Notes: a model not told the origin generated them from the sequence alone. DNA of 64,000 bases from Quatrionicoccus australiensis (GCF_020510425.1 NZ_JAHBAH010000001.1:248001-312000), one strand, 5' to 3'. Shown: positions 8,081 through 16,294, counted from the first letter of the stretch. A program made the numbers and translations.

Positions 8081-9099
8081 TCCTCCAACTGGAGCAGCTA
8101 CGGCAAAAGCACCTCTTCGGCGTTCGCCAGAAACGGACGTTCGATGAGGCTGCCGCGAAGTATCTGCTCGACCACCGGGAGAAGGTATCGCTTCAAACCG
8201 ATATCTATCTGCTGGAAAAGTTGGTGCCGTTAATTGGCAAGCTCACGCTCGATCAGATTCACGATCAGACGTTGGCGGCCTATGTGAAGCAGCGCAAGGA
8301 TGAAGGGCGGTCTCATAAAACGATCAATCTCGGCCTCGGGATTGTTCGCCGGATTCTCAACCTGGCCGCGCGAAGTTGGCGCGATGAGGATGGAAAAACC
8401 TGGCTGGAGACCCCTCCGCTCATCACCATGCTGCCGCTCATTGGCTTTCAGCGTGAGCCTCGCCCGATTACCTGGGCCGAGCAGCGGCGTTTGTTGCCGC
8501 ACTTGGCGGACCATCTCGCAAAGATGGCCCTGTTCGATCTGAACACCGGCGCGCGGGATGAGGTGGTTTGTGGTCTGCGCTGGGAATGGGAAATTTACAT
8601 CCCCGAACTGGAACGGTCTGTTTTTGACGTCCCCAGGGAGAACGTGAAAGGCAGGAAACGTAGTCGTGTTCTGGTCTGTAATTCGGTGGCCCAAAGCATC
8701 ATCGAGGGGCAACGCGGCAAACATGCCGAGTATGTCTTTCCCTACCAGGGAAACCGGATTGAGACCGTAGGCAATAGTGGGTGGCAGCGTGCGAGGGCAA
8801 AGGCGGGACTTCCTGATCTTCACTTCCATGATCTGCGACACACCGTTGGGATGCGATTGCGTGAATCAGGAGTTAGGGAGGAAACGATTGCTGACGTTCT
8901 TTGGCACACCCGCCGGGGCATGACCGCACATTACTCAGTCGCTCAGATTGAGGAACTGGTGGAAGCCCTGGAGCGGATTACCGATGAACGTAGCCGGACG
9001 AATCGAAGCCTGGAGATGATCCGCCGGGAGCAGATTGGGAAGCTGAGTCCCCATTTTCTCCCCACGGAAAACAAAAAGGCCAATCAGAGATTGGCCTAA
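7957..9099 (+). CDS. int: Tyrosine recombinase / integrase of the element
   Basis: At 380 residues it has an N-terminal arm-binding and SAM-like region followed by the phage integrase catalytic domain: Arg200 (NTGARDEV), His291-x-x-Arg294 (HDLRHT), His317 (LWHT) and nucleophile Tyr326 (TAHYS). It joins attP to the 3' end of tRNA-Arg(ACG), and its stop codon lies 20 bases before attR. The gene starts inside the HTH gene. It appears intact, so excision may be possible. Confidence 0.95.
   Translation: MGRTQSGIYEDPQGFWWVDKVFKGTRLRNRFERFEEAESWLILQLEQLRQKHLFGVRQKRTFDEAAAKYLLDHREKVSLQTDIYLLEKLVPLIGKLTLDQIHDQTLAAYVKQRKDEGRSHKTINLGLGIVRRILNLAARSWRDEDGKTWLETPPLITMLPLIGFQREPRPITWAEQRRLLPHLADHLAKMALFDLNTGARDEVVCGLRWEWEIYIPELERSVFDVPRENVKGRKRSRVLVCNSVAQSIIEGQRGKHAEYVFPYQGNRIETVGNSGWQRARAKAGLPDLHFHDLRHTVGMRLRESGVREETIADVLWHTRRGMTAHYSVAQIEELVEALERITDERSRTNRSLEMIRREQIGKLSPHFLPTENKKANQRLA
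9073..9097 (-). terminator. Terminator of the reconstituted tRNA-Arg, element-borne
   Basis: On the minus strand a hairpin with arms AGGCCAATC and GATTGGCCT is followed by TTTTTG. It overlaps the end of int and mirrors the host terminator at 795-820, so the element restores both the tRNA 3' end and its terminator. Confidence 0.75.
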
Positions 9100-9119
9100 G
9101 TGTTTGATACTTCAAGTTC

Positions 9120-9167
9120 TTTTGGTGCGCCCGGAGCGATTCGAACGCCCGACCCCTTGGTTCGTAG
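9120..9167. repeat. Right attachment site (attR)
   Basis: Identical over 48 bases to attL at 833-880, and inside the intact tRNA-Arg. The crossover region ends at the anticodon loop. Confidence 0.92.
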
Positions 9168-9199
9168 CCAAGTACTCTATCCAGCTGAGCTACGGGCGC
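9123..9199 (-). tRNA. tRNA-Arg(ACG), integration target
   Basis: A 77-nt cloverleaf on the minus strand: acceptor GCGCCCG/CGGGCGC, discriminator A with encoded CCA, anticodon stem CTTGG/CCAAG and loop CTACGAA with anticodon ACG. The 3' half is supplied by the element. It is probably transcribed with the identical upstream copy. Confidence 0.96.
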
Positions 9200-9259
9200 A
9201 CTGTCAAAACTATTTGCTGATCGATGATCAGTTTTACTGCTGGTACTGCTTGTCTTTGC

Positions 9260-9336
9260 TGGTGCGCCCGGAGCGATTCGAACGCCCGACCCCTTGGTTC
9301 GTAGCCAAGTACTCTATCCAGCTGAGCTACGGGCGC
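9260..9336 (-). tRNA. tRNA-Arg(ACG), second copy
   Basis: Same 77-nt sequence as 9123-9199, separated from it by 60 bases, and nearer the shared promoter. The anticodon is ACG with encoded CCA. Confidence 0.96.
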
Positions 9337-9352
9337 ACTGCAAGAGCCGCGC

Positions 9353-9380
9353 ATTATACGGACGAAGACGTAGAATGCAA
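9353..9380 (-). promoter_or_regulatory. Promoter of the tandem tRNA-Arg genes
   Basis: On the minus strand TTGCAT (9375-9380) and TATAAT (9353-9358) are 16 bases apart. They are followed by the GC-rich discriminator GCGCGG typical of stringently controlled stable RNA promoters. The tRNA starts 16 bases after the -10 box. Confidence 0.8.
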
Positions 9381-9402
9381 GGGTTTCCAGGAAAAATTTT
9401 AA

Positions 9403-9669
9403 ATGCGCGCCAAATTCGTCCGTATGCCGAAGTATCCCGAGTGCTGGGAGAGTTGCGGCTCCTGTGCCAGTGGCAATGTCTTCATTCTCGAAATCCTGGT
9501 CAAAGTCGGCGATGAGGTTGATTTTGACGACACCATTCTTGTTCTCGAAACCGGCAAGGTGGCGCTCGATATTCCGACCCCCTACGCCGGCAAGGTGGTT
9601 GCCATACACGTTACAGAGGGCGATACGGTCGATGAGGGTGCATTGCTGGTAACGCTGCAAACAGACTGA
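9403..9669 (+). CDS. Free-standing biotinyl/lipoyl-domain protein
   Basis: An 88-residue protein consisting almost entirely of a lipoyl/biotinyl domain. The swinging-arm lysine lies in LETGKVALDIPTPYAGKVV (normally E-T/M-D/M-K), followed by the second half IHVTEGDTVDEGALLVTL. The N-terminus has an unusual cysteine group, PECWESCGSCASG, not part of the standard domain. Such small proteins serve as carriers for 2-oxoacid dehydrogenases, carboxylases or lipoate-linked sulfur chemistry. No partner enzyme lies nearby. Start ATG 9403 follows AGGA. Confidence 0.75.
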   Translation: MRAKFVRMPKYPECWESCGSCASGNVFILEILVKVGDEVDFDDTILVLETGKVALDIPTPYAGKVVAIHVTEGDTVDEGALLVTLQTD

Positions 9670-9693
9670 GCAAGCCTCGCCATACCGCCCCGA

Positions 9694-10035
9694 TCATTTT
9701 GGGGAGTCGATCTCCATTGCATTGCGCACTTCCCTGACGCCGCGCACGCTGCTCGCCAGGTCGAGCGCCCGGCGCAGCGAATGTTCGTCGGGCACGGTGC
9801 CGCCGACGGTGACGACACCCGCCCTGCCCTGCACACGTAATTGCGAGCCGGCCAGCCCGATGTCCGTGCGCAACAAGGTTTCGACCTTTTCGGTGAGCAC
9901 CGTGTCCAGCGTTTCGCCGGCCATGCTGACGCTGGCGATGACTTGTGGATCGTCGGTGGCAAAGGCGGTCAGCCCCAGACCACAGAGCGCCACGACGGCA
10001 ATAAAACCGGCAACTGCGAAATGACGTTTGATCAT
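9694..10035 (-). CDS. Periplasmic BON-domain protein
   Basis: A 113-residue protein with an N-terminal signal peptide (hydrophobic core VAGFIAVVALCGLGLTAFA). One BON domain follows (IASVSMAGETLDTVLTEKVE, VQGRAGVVTVGGTVPDE, LASSVRGVREVRNAMEI), as in OsmY and other envelope-stress proteins that bind phospholipid. It is codirectional with, and just downstream of, glrK-qseG-glrR, but has its own sigma54-like promoter and a GlrR-like site, so it may be a direct GlrR target. SD is CTGGAGGAG. Confidence 0.85.
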   Translation of the reverse strand: MIKRHFAVAGFIAVVALCGLGLTAFATDDPQVIASVSMAGETLDTVLTEKVETLLRTDIGLAGSQLRVQGRAGVVTVGGTVPDEHSLRRALDLASSVRGVREVRNAMEIDSPK

Positions 10036-10071
10036 GTCCTGCTCCTCCAGTAATTCAATACCAAAGGTCTA

Positions 10072-10088
10072 TTGCGAGGACCGTGCCA
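10072..10088 (-). promoter_or_regulatory. Sigma54 (RpoN)-type promoter upstream of the BON gene
   Basis: On the minus strand TGGCACGGTCCTCGCAA matches the -24/-12 consensus (TGGCACG-N4-TTGCA) with one mismatch in the -12 element. It ends about 37 bases before the BON ATG and is preceded by an AT-rich tract (10090-10116). Confidence 0.7.
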
Positions 10089-10150
10089 GAAAATTTAAAT
10101 TAAATTAATCAATTAGATAGGAAATAGACGCCCACATCACGGGGATTTTC

Positions 10151-10168
10151 GGTCGCCTGACGGCGACA
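10151..10168 (-). promoter_or_regulatory. GlrR-like upstream activating site
   Basis: On the minus strand TGTC-N10-GACC is one base from the TGTC-N10-GACA motif known for enterobacterial GlrR. It lies about 65-80 bases upstream of the sigma54-like promoter, a normal enhancer distance, and between glrR and the BON gene. Confidence 0.55.
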
Positions 10169-10203
10169 GCCGGCCAGGCTTGGCGCGGCCAGGCAAGCGA
10201 TGC

Positions 10204-11598
10204 TCAGCGCTCGCCAAGCGCCTCGCTCTCGCTGCGGAACATCGCCGGCGTCAGATCGTACTTTTGCAGCAAGCGATAAAACTCGGTGCGATTGCGGTCG
10301 GCAATGCGTGCCGCGTCGGCGACGTTGCCATCGGTCAGCTTGAGCAGCTGCACCAGGTAATTGCGCTCGAAGCGCTGTTTCGCCTCGGCATAGCTGAGCG
10401 CCTCCATGGTCGGCAGGCGCAGGGCACGCTGGACCAGCGACAAGGGGATCAGCGGCGTCGAATTCAGGGCGCAACTCTGCTCGACCACGTTGTAGAGCTG
10501 CCGGACATTGCCCGGCCAGGCAGCCGTGGCCAGCGCCTCCAGTGCATCCGGGGCGAAGCCGGTAATCGGCTTGCCGTACTTGGCGGCCAGCAATTGCACA
10601 AAATGGGCGGCGAGCAGCGGAATGTCCTCGCGCCGCTCTTCCAGCCGCGGCAGCGTCAGCGAAACGACATCGAGCCGGTAATAAAGATCTTCACGAAACT
10701 GGCCCTCCGCCATCGCGGCATCGAGATCGCGATGCGTCGCCGAAACCAGACGCACATCGACCGGCTCGGCACGGGTCGCCCCCACCGGCCGCACGACGCG
10801 CTCCTGCAGTACGCGCAGTAGCTTGACCTGCAGGCTGAGCGGCATGTCGCCGATTTCATCGAGAAACAAGGTGCCGCCATTGGCTGCCTGGATCAACCCG
10901 ACCCGGTTATTGCCGGCACCGGTGAACGCTCCCTTGAGATGCCCGAAAAGCTCGGACTCCAGCAACTGCTCGGGAATGGCACCGCAATTGATCGCGACAA
11001 ACGGCCCCTTGGCGCGCGGACTGGCGCGATGAATGGCACGCGCCAGCACTTCCTTGCCGGTACCGCTCTCGCCGCGGATCAGCACGCTGGCGTCAGACGC
11101 CGCCACCATGCGCGCCTCGGCGAGCAACTCGGCCATCTGCGTGCTGCGAAAGACAATGCCGGCCAGCCATTCATCGGCCTGCGCGCTGCCCGCTGCCGTA
11201 CCGGAGGCCGAAACCGGCAGCTCCGGCGCGGAAAGCTGCAGCGCCTGATCGATTTTCTCGAGCAGGACCTGGCTGTCGAACGGCTTGGTCAGATAGCCGA
11301 AAACGCCCCTAGAAGTGGCGTCGACCGCATCAGGAATGCTGCCGTGCGCGGTGAGCAGAATGACCGGCAGGGTCGGCCGCGTCGTGCGGATTTCCTCGAA
11401 CAGGGCGAGGCCATCGCGCCCCGGCAGACGCACGTCGCTGACCACGACGCGTGGCGGATCAACCGCGATGTGCGCCAGCGCCTCCTCGGCCGAGCCTGCC
11501 GCGGTGATGCGAAAGCCGCGCGCCAGCAGGCGCATGCTGAGCAGGCGCAGGATATCTTCATCGTCATCGACGACCAGGACGTGCGCGCCGGCCGTCAT
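10204..11598 (-). CDS. glrR: Sigma54-dependent response regulator GlrR/QseF type
   Basis: At 464 residues it has three domains. The receiver carries the phosphoacceptor Asp55 (VVVSDVRLPG). The AAA+ central domain has Walker A GESGTGKE, the sigma54-contact loop GAFTGA, Walker B GGTLFLDEIGDM and arginine-finger region YYRLDVV. A C-terminal Fis-type HTH (DGNVADAARIADRNRTEFYRLLQ) completes it. It activates RpoN promoters when phosphorylated by GlrK. It overlaps qseG by 4 bases in the order glrK-qseG-glrR, as in Enterobacteria. The BON gene next to it has a matching promoter. Confidence 0.93.
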   Translation of the reverse strand: MTAGAHVLVVDDDEDILRLLSMRLLARGFRITAAGSAEEALAHIAVDPPRVVVSDVRLPGRDGLALFEEIRTTRPTLPVILLTAHGSIPDAVDATSRGVFGYLTKPFDSQVLLEKIDQALQLSAPELPVSASGTAAGSAQADEWLAGIVFRSTQMAELLAEARMVAASDASVLIRGESGTGKEVLARAIHRASPRAKGPFVAINCGAIPEQLLESELFGHLKGAFTGAGNNRVGLIQAANGGTLFLDEIGDMPLSLQVKLLRVLQERVVRPVGATRAEPVDVRLVSATHRDLDAAMAEGQFREDLYYRLDVVSLTLPRLEERREDIPLLAAHFVQLLAAKYGKPITGFAPDALEALATAAWPGNVRQLYNVVEQSCALNSTPLIPLSLVQRALRLPTMEALSYAEAKQRFERNYLVQLLKLTDGNVADAARIADRNRTEFYRLLQKYDLTPAMFRSESEALGER

Positions 11599-12155
11599 TT
11601 GCTCCGCCCCACCGGGGCCGGCCGCAGACTGTGCGTGCGTTGCGGCAGGGTGCGCTCGATGTCGGCCAGACCATCGATCTTTTCCTGCAGCTCGACGCTC
11701 TTGCGCTGGCTCTCCTTCAACTGCTGGCCCTGACGTTCCAACTGCACATCGAGTTTCTGGCGTTCCAGATAGTTGTCGGCCAGCAGGCGGGCCAACGGCT
11801 GCAGACTGAGCGCGGCCGGATCGCTCGATTTCAGGATGCCGTCGAGCAGCGCGATTGCCTTGGTCAAATCCGGCGCCGCGCGCGGATGGCCGGCCAGCAT
11901 CGCCTGCCGCAACTGCGTGTTGGACGTTGCCGGCAAGGCCGCCAGCACCGAGCGCTCACGGCCAAGCTCAGCCGGACTCATTTTGCCGAGCAACTGGTAA
12001 TAGGCAAGCGGCGGCAAAGGGCCCGGCCCGTCGTAAGCCGGCGGTCGCGGCCCAGCCGTATTGGCGCAGGCCCCGAGCAGCAGGCTGAGCACAAGCAGGA
12101 TAGGCAGAGTTGATTTACCGGCAGCCTGCCGCCAGCGTTGCGAATTACTGATCAT
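11595..12155 (-). CDS. qseG: QseG-like lipoprotein of the GlrK/GlrR system
   Basis: A 186-residue lipoprotein. After MISNSQRWRQAAGKSTLP comes a hydrophobic stretch and the lipobox LLGAC. The C-terminal half is a coiled coil (YLERQKLDVQLERQGQQLKE). In Enterobacteria QseG is an outer-membrane lipoprotein that binds and stimulates the kinase QseE/GlrK. Start ATG 12155 is preferred over a GTG five codons earlier. It overlaps the kinase stop and the glrR start, indicating tight coupling. Confidence 0.8.
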   Translation of the reverse strand: MISNSQRWRQAAGKSTLPILLVLSLLLGACANTAGPRPPAYDGPGPLPPLAYYQLLGKMSPAELGRERSVLAALPATSNTQLRQAMLAGHPRAAPDLTKAIALLDGILKSSDPAALSLQPLARLLADNYLERQKLDVQLERQGQQLKESQRKSVELQEKIDGLADIERTLPQRTHSLRPAPVGRSK

Positions 12156-13551
12156 CGGGGAGTTCCACACAAAAATGAGCGCCCTGCTCGGCCGCCAACA
12201 AGCTCACCGAGCCGCCCATCGCGCGCACCAGTTCGCGCACGATGGAAAGCCCGACCCCGCTGCCGCGGCGAAGGGATGGCGCCTGACGCTGGCCCTGGAC
12301 AAACGGATCGAAAATCCGTTGCGCATCCTCGGCGGCAACCCCAGGGCCCTGGTCGATACACTCGAAATACCAGGCGCGCTCGGCATGTCGGGCAAGCAAG
12401 CGAATTTCGCCGCCTTCCGGGCTGAAATCAATGGCATTGGACAGCAGATTGTCGAGCACCACCGCCATTTTCTCGGCATCGAGCAGCGCATGGTTGTCAT
12501 CCGGCGTCTCGACCAGCACCTTCAACTGCCGCGACTGGACATGCAGTTCGCGGCGCTGCACGACGCCACTCAGCAGCTTGCCGAGATTGACCTTGCCGAT
12601 ATTCAGCCGGCGCGCTTCAAAGGCAGCGGCATTGAGGCTGAGCAGGCTTTCGATCTGCTGCTGCAAGCCGGCGACGTTGTGCTGCAGGATATCGACCACT
12701 TCGCGCTGGTTGCCGGCGAGCGGCCCCGGCACTTCCTCGCGCAACAGCGCGATGCCCTCCTTGAGCGCCGTGAGCGGCGTTTTCAGTTCATGCGACACAT
12801 GCCGCAGGGCGCGCTCGCGGTCGGATTCGAGCTCCGCCAGACGCAGACGCAACCAGTCCAGACGTTTGCCCAGACGACGCAGGTCGACCGGACCACCGAC
12901 CAGGACCGATTCGTCGAAACGGCTCGCGCCGAGCCGGCCGATCGCCTGCTCCAGTTGCCGCACCGGGCGTACCAGCCACCAGCCCATCGCCGTGGCCGCG
13001 AGCAAGGCACCGCCCAGCGCCAGCGCGATCTGCAAACCAAGATGCCGCCGGTTGGCGTCCAGATCCTTGAGCACCTGCTTGTTGCGGCTTTCGATCCAGC
13101 GCTGCCCGGCCTCCTTGATCAGCCCGTTCAACTCGACCAGACGCGTCAACAAAGGCGCCAGCTCGGCCTTGCCGACTTTCTGCTCAAGGCCGCTGCGCAA
13201 GGCGCCGGCGACCATCCGCCAGCCGCCAAGCAAGGAGGCCAGCGAATCGCCGGCCTGTACATCGAGGCGATCAACCAGCGCCAGTGACTGCGTCAGATGT
13301 TCGTCGAAACGCTGGCGAAAGACCGGGTCACTGAGCAGCAGATACTGGCGGGCACTGCGTTCGAGATCGACGGTGCGCTCGCCGAGCTCCTGTATCTCCG
13401 CGGTCAGGGCAATCGCCTGTTCGCTGGTCTGCCGGCTTTGCTCGACCAGGCGCTCAAGCACCAGCCAGCTTTGCAATGCTGCGCCGGCGAGCAGCAGGAC
13501 TATGACGGTAAAGCCGAGCAACATGCCCTGGCGAAAGGAAATCCGGATCAT
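12145..13551 (-). CDS. glrK: Sensor histidine kinase GlrK/QseE type
   Basis: From ATG 13551 (MIRISFRQGMLLGF) the product is about 468 residues. It has one TM helix, a periplasmic helical sensor region, a second TM, HAMP, the H-box with phospho-His (RHVSHELKTPL), N-box (DNLLSNAIDFSPEGG), G1 (DQGPGVAAEDAQRIFDPF) and G2 (SGVGLSIVREL). The upstream open frame to 13689 crosses an intergenic repeat and is not used. It phosphorylates GlrR and probably senses envelope state together with QseG. Confidence 0.92.
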   Translation of the reverse strand: MIRISFRQGMLLGFTVIVLLLAGAALQSWLVLERLVEQSRQTSEQAIALTAEIQELGERTVDLERSARQYLLLSDPVFRQRFDEHLTQSLALVDRLDVQAGDSLASLLGGWRMVAGALRSGLEQKVGKAELAPLLTRLVELNGLIKEAGQRWIESRNKQVLKDLDANRRHLGLQIALALGGALLAATAMGWWLVRPVRQLEQAIGRLGASRFDESVLVGGPVDLRRLGKRLDWLRLRLAELESDRERALRHVSHELKTPLTALKEGIALLREEVPGPLAGNQREVVDILQHNVAGLQQQIESLLSLNAAAFEARRLNIGKVNLGKLLSGVVQRRELHVQSRQLKVLVETPDDNHALLDAEKMAVVLDNLLSNAIDFSPEGGEIRLLARHAERAWYFECIDQGPGVAAEDAQRIFDPFVQGQRQAPSLRRGSGVGLSIVRELVRAMGGSVSLLAAEQGAHFCVELPDDQ

Positions 13552-13764
13552 GCGCAGGCTTTTCGCGAAAATTCCAGTGTAGACCGCCTGGCCGCCGCAC
13601 CGGGAACCGGGCAGGCAGCTGCCAACGCCTTTGAGAAAAACAAAAACAATCGAATAATCATCACCTTGCAAGTCACGTCGCCAATACACGACAAGCTTAA
13701 GCCAAGCGGCTTAAGGCTTGCTGATCCGCAGCAAAAAAAGCTGTCGCCATTTGCCGACAGATAC

Positions 13765-13800
13765 CGTCCATACGGTCGACTCGCCAGAAAAGGCAAAAAC
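13765..13800. repeat. GGTCGACC-family intergenic repeat (copy 1)
   Basis: Half-palindrome core CGGTCGACT followed by CCAGAAAAGGCAAAAACC, in the divergent glrK/bactofilin gap. Confidence 0.6.
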
Positions 13801-13898
13801 CCAAGCCTTTGTTTTAGATATCTATTTCACTGATGGCACGCTTATCGCGTTTGCTTTCCGAAGCTATCCCCTTTCGCCCCACCCAACGAGGAGTCTTC

Positions 13899-14468
13899 AT
13901 GTTCAGCAAACCCGTCATCACCACGCGCAACGATCCCGTCGTCCGCAAGGATGTCAGAACCATCCCCGGCAGCAACGGCGCCCCGCCGGTCGACCTGACC
14001 ACCCGCGCCGCGCAGCAAGTCGCCCCCGAAACACCGGCGGCCCCGCCGGCCGTGGAAAAGGAAGCGCCCATTTCCGAAAACGTGCTCGGCGCCCGACTCA
14101 TCGTCGGCCCCGATGTCAAACTGAAAGGCGCCGAAATTCTCGACTGCGACACACTGGTGGTCGAAGGCCGCGTCGAAGCGACCATGGACAGCCGGGTGAT
14201 CCGTATCGCCGACCAGGGCTCGTTCTCGGGCAAGGTCAGCATCGACATCGCGGAAATCCATGGCAGCTTCGACGGCGAACTGACCGCCCGCTCGCAACTG
14301 ATCATCCACGCCACCGGCAAGGTCAGCGGCAAGATCCGCTACGGCAAGCTGGTCATCGATGAAGGTGGCGAACTGTGCGGCGACATCAATGCCCTGTCGG
14401 CGGAAAAGCCGTCCCAGAACTGGGCGCGCAGCGAAAGCGTGCCGACCCTGAGCGCCATCGTCGGCTAA
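13899..14468 (+). CDS. Bactofilin family cytoskeletal protein
   Basis: From ATG 13899 (GAGGAG five bases upstream), 189 residues. A proline-rich disordered N-terminus (about 60 residues) precedes the right-handed beta-helix bactofilin (DUF583) domain with repeating units LIVGPDVKLKGAEILDCDTLVVEGRVEATMDS (split over about 70-105) and GSFDGELTARSQLIIHATGKVSGKI. Bactofilins polymerise without nucleotide and organise the cell wall or polar structures. The frame is open upstream to 13833, but that start lacks an SD. Confidence 0.88.
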   Translation: MFSKPVITTRNDPVVRKDVRTIPGSNGAPPVDLTTRAAQQVAPETPAAPPAVEKEAPISENVLGARLIVGPDVKLKGAEILDCDTLVVEGRVEATMDSRVIRIADQGSFSGKVSIDIAEIHGSFDGELTARSQLIIHATGKVSGKIRYGKLVIDEGGELCGDINALSAEKPSQNWARSESVPTLSAIVG

Positions 14469-14490
14469 AACCCAAGCGGGCGGCACTACT

Positions 14491-14555
14491 GCCGCCCACC
14501 GGTCGACCATGCCCGGAAGGCCAAATTGCCGGAATGCTGGTCATTTGCCGCGCAG
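14491..14555. repeat. Long form of the GGTCGACC repeat, copy A
   Basis: Sequence from GCCGCCCACCGGTCGACC through GCCAAATTGCCGG to GCTGGTCATTTGCCGCG closely matches 20188-20253. It lies between the convergent bactofilin and PepSY genes. Confidence 0.7.
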
Positions 14556-14642
14556 ACCCGGAGTTCGCTCCCCGGCATCGAAGCGCCCCAGGAAAAGCGG
14601 TGCATGGCAACACACCGCCCCCCTGCCAGCCGACACCAAGAC

Positions 14643-16277
14643 TCAGGCGGGCGTGGCCGAACCAGCCCGGCCTTCGATCGACCAGACACTATCGGCCACG
14701 CCGTGCCGAATGCGATGCGAGGTGGCGCGTGCCATCCAGGCAAACACCAGGGCTCCGACCAGGGCCGTCGCATCGACGCCCAGACTTTCCGCCGAGGTAT
14801 GCGCCCACATTCCCAGGGAAGGAAAGCGCCAGGCGAGCAGCGTGGTGAGCGGTATCGCCAGGGTGAACAAGGCGGCCGCCCACAGCAGATGTACGGCAGC
14901 AGCCGCGCAGCCGCGCCGGAAGGCCCAGGCGATGCTGGCGAAGAAGGCCGCATAGTAGAGCCCGACATGCCAGGCGCCGAGGTTGTCCACATGGCCGTAC
15001 AGCCACTTGCCGCCGACAATCGTCAAGGAAATGCCGCCCATGCATCCCAGACAGACGCCGACCGTCGCTGCAGCCAGCCAACGCGCATCCTGGCGCTGTA
15101 CCGGCACATCGTCACTTTGCCGCGCCGCCTTGCGCCGCCGGCTTTCCACCCACAGCAGATTGCCGCTGTAGAACAGCCAGGCCCCGGCCAGACCGAGCAG
15201 AAAGTACATCCACTGGACGAGCGTGCCGCCGAAGGCCGCCATATGCAGGGCGAAAAAGCTGCTGACAAAAAGGTTGGGCGTGCTCTGTCGACCGGGCAGG
15301 AAATCGCTGTTGATGACTTTGCCGCTGAACGGATCAAGGGCGAGAAAGCCGCCGCGCGCCCGCGGCGAGACAGCAGCGGCATCCTTGCCCCAGATACGGA
15401 GCGTCGGACGCACCCCGGTGACCTGCTGGTATTGCAGCATCGAAGGAACGAAACCGGGAGCAAATTCCCCGGCCCGGGCCAGCAAGACCTCAGGCGGCAG
15501 CATGGCGGCCGGTTCGTGCACGGCGCTGGCTCCCGGTGCCGGTTTGGGTCTCTGGAAGGCGGCCGCCCATTTTCCTTCGTGCACGAGCTTGTCCTGAATG
15601 ACGTAGATCTCGTCATGAAAGGCAAAGGCCACCGAGGTGAGCGCCATGACCAGGTGAAAAGGCAGGCTGACGATGCCGATCACGTTATGGGCGTCGAGCC
15701 ACATGCGCTTCAGGTTCTTGCCGACCCGCAAGGCAAAGAAATCCTTGACCAGCGAAGGCAGCAGCACGACCACCCCGGAAACGAGCGCGAGCGCATAGAG
15801 CGCTGCGACAATGCCCATGATCCAGCGATTCGGGTCGTTATCGACCGGCAGGCCGACCACCCGGTGCAGCGTGTCGATGAAGCCGGCCAGGGGCGAAGGA
15901 TGCGTTTCGACAACGACGGCATTACCGGCCGCATCGAGCGTCGCCGCGTAATGGCGCACGGCTGTCTCGTCGTGCTCGTCAGCCGCCGGATCGCGCACCT
16001 GCCAATCCATGCGGCCCGCGATGTGTTCGGCGTCATCGAGATGGATGGTGAAATCCCGTGCCGCAGCCGGGTTGACCGCCAGGGCGCCGAGCATGAGTTG
16101 TTGCGCCTGCGCCAGCGGCACGCTTTCGACCTGTTTGGGTGGCGCCACCCAGCGCGCCAGCGGTTCCTTGAAAACAGTCAGGGCACCGGCGTAGAAGGCG
16201 ATGAATAGCGCCATGCCGGTAAGGATGCCGGTCCAGGTATGGACCGACTTGTAGATACGGACGAAGTCTGTACGCAT
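14643..16277 (-). CDS. PepSY-associated membrane protein, iron uptake type
   Basis: The start MRTDFVRIYKSVHTWTGILTG (ATG 16277) gives 544 residues. The N-terminal helix carries the VHTWTG motif of PepSY_TM proteins (PiuB/FhuF-like reductase partners). A large periplasmic PepSY region, further helices (IMGIVAALYALALVSGVVVLLP) and a conserved WLDAHNVIGIVSLPFHLVMA helix with two histidines follow. Several paired helices at the end make it polytopic. Members act in siderophore-iron reduction or release at the inner membrane. It is the last gene of the siderophore operon. The frame is open further upstream but overlaps DUF3649. Confidence 0.85.
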   Translation of the reverse strand: MRTDFVRIYKSVHTWTGILTGMALFIAFYAGALTVFKEPLARWVAPPKQVESVPLAQAQQLMLGALAVNPAAARDFTIHLDDAEHIAGRMDWQVRDPAADEHDETAVRHYAATLDAAGNAVVVETHPSPLAGFIDTLHRVVGLPVDNDPNRWIMGIVAALYALALVSGVVVLLPSLVKDFFALRVGKNLKRMWLDAHNVIGIVSLPFHLVMALTSVAFAFHDEIYVIQDKLVHEGKWAAAFQRPKPAPGASAVHEPAAMLPPEVLLARAGEFAPGFVPSMLQYQQVTGVRPTLRIWGKDAAAVSPRARGGFLALDPFSGKVINSDFLPGRQSTPNLFVSSFFALHMAAFGGTLVQWMYFLLGLAGAWLFYSGNLLWVESRRRKAARQSDDVPVQRQDARWLAAATVGVCLGCMGGISLTIVGGKWLYGHVDNLGAWHVGLYYAAFFASIAWAFRRGCAAAAVHLLWAAALFTLAIPLTTLLAWRFPSLGMWAHTSAESLGVDATALVGALVFAWMARATSHRIRHGVADSVWSIEGRAGSATPA

Positions 16278-16294
16278 GATGTTCAGGTCCCGGA

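Larger units (their letters stand above)
833..9167. mobile_element. Integrative element in tRNA-Arg(ACG) with Rep_trans / Xis-like / integrase module
   Basis: The element is bounded by 48-bp direct repeats (833-880 and 9120-9167); the right copy forms part of an intact tRNA-Arg. The right end encodes rep, a small HTH protein and a tyrosine integrase in overlapping order, with the integrase stop 20 bases from attR. The left part has cargo of lower GC than the host: HNH nuclease, HEPN-like protein, secreted protein, and a gene split by an IS3-family element. The Rep_trans-Xis-Int order resembles the recombination and replication end of Tn916-type elements, but no conjugation genes are present, so it may be mobilizable or plasmid-like rather than self-transmissible. 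That last point is inference. Confidence 0.88.

Noticed and set aside
9100..9402. Open frame giving a peptide with repeated PDPLVRSQVLYPAELRAH
   Set aside because: It is a read-through of the two tRNA-Arg genes on the other strand, a well-known false ORF.
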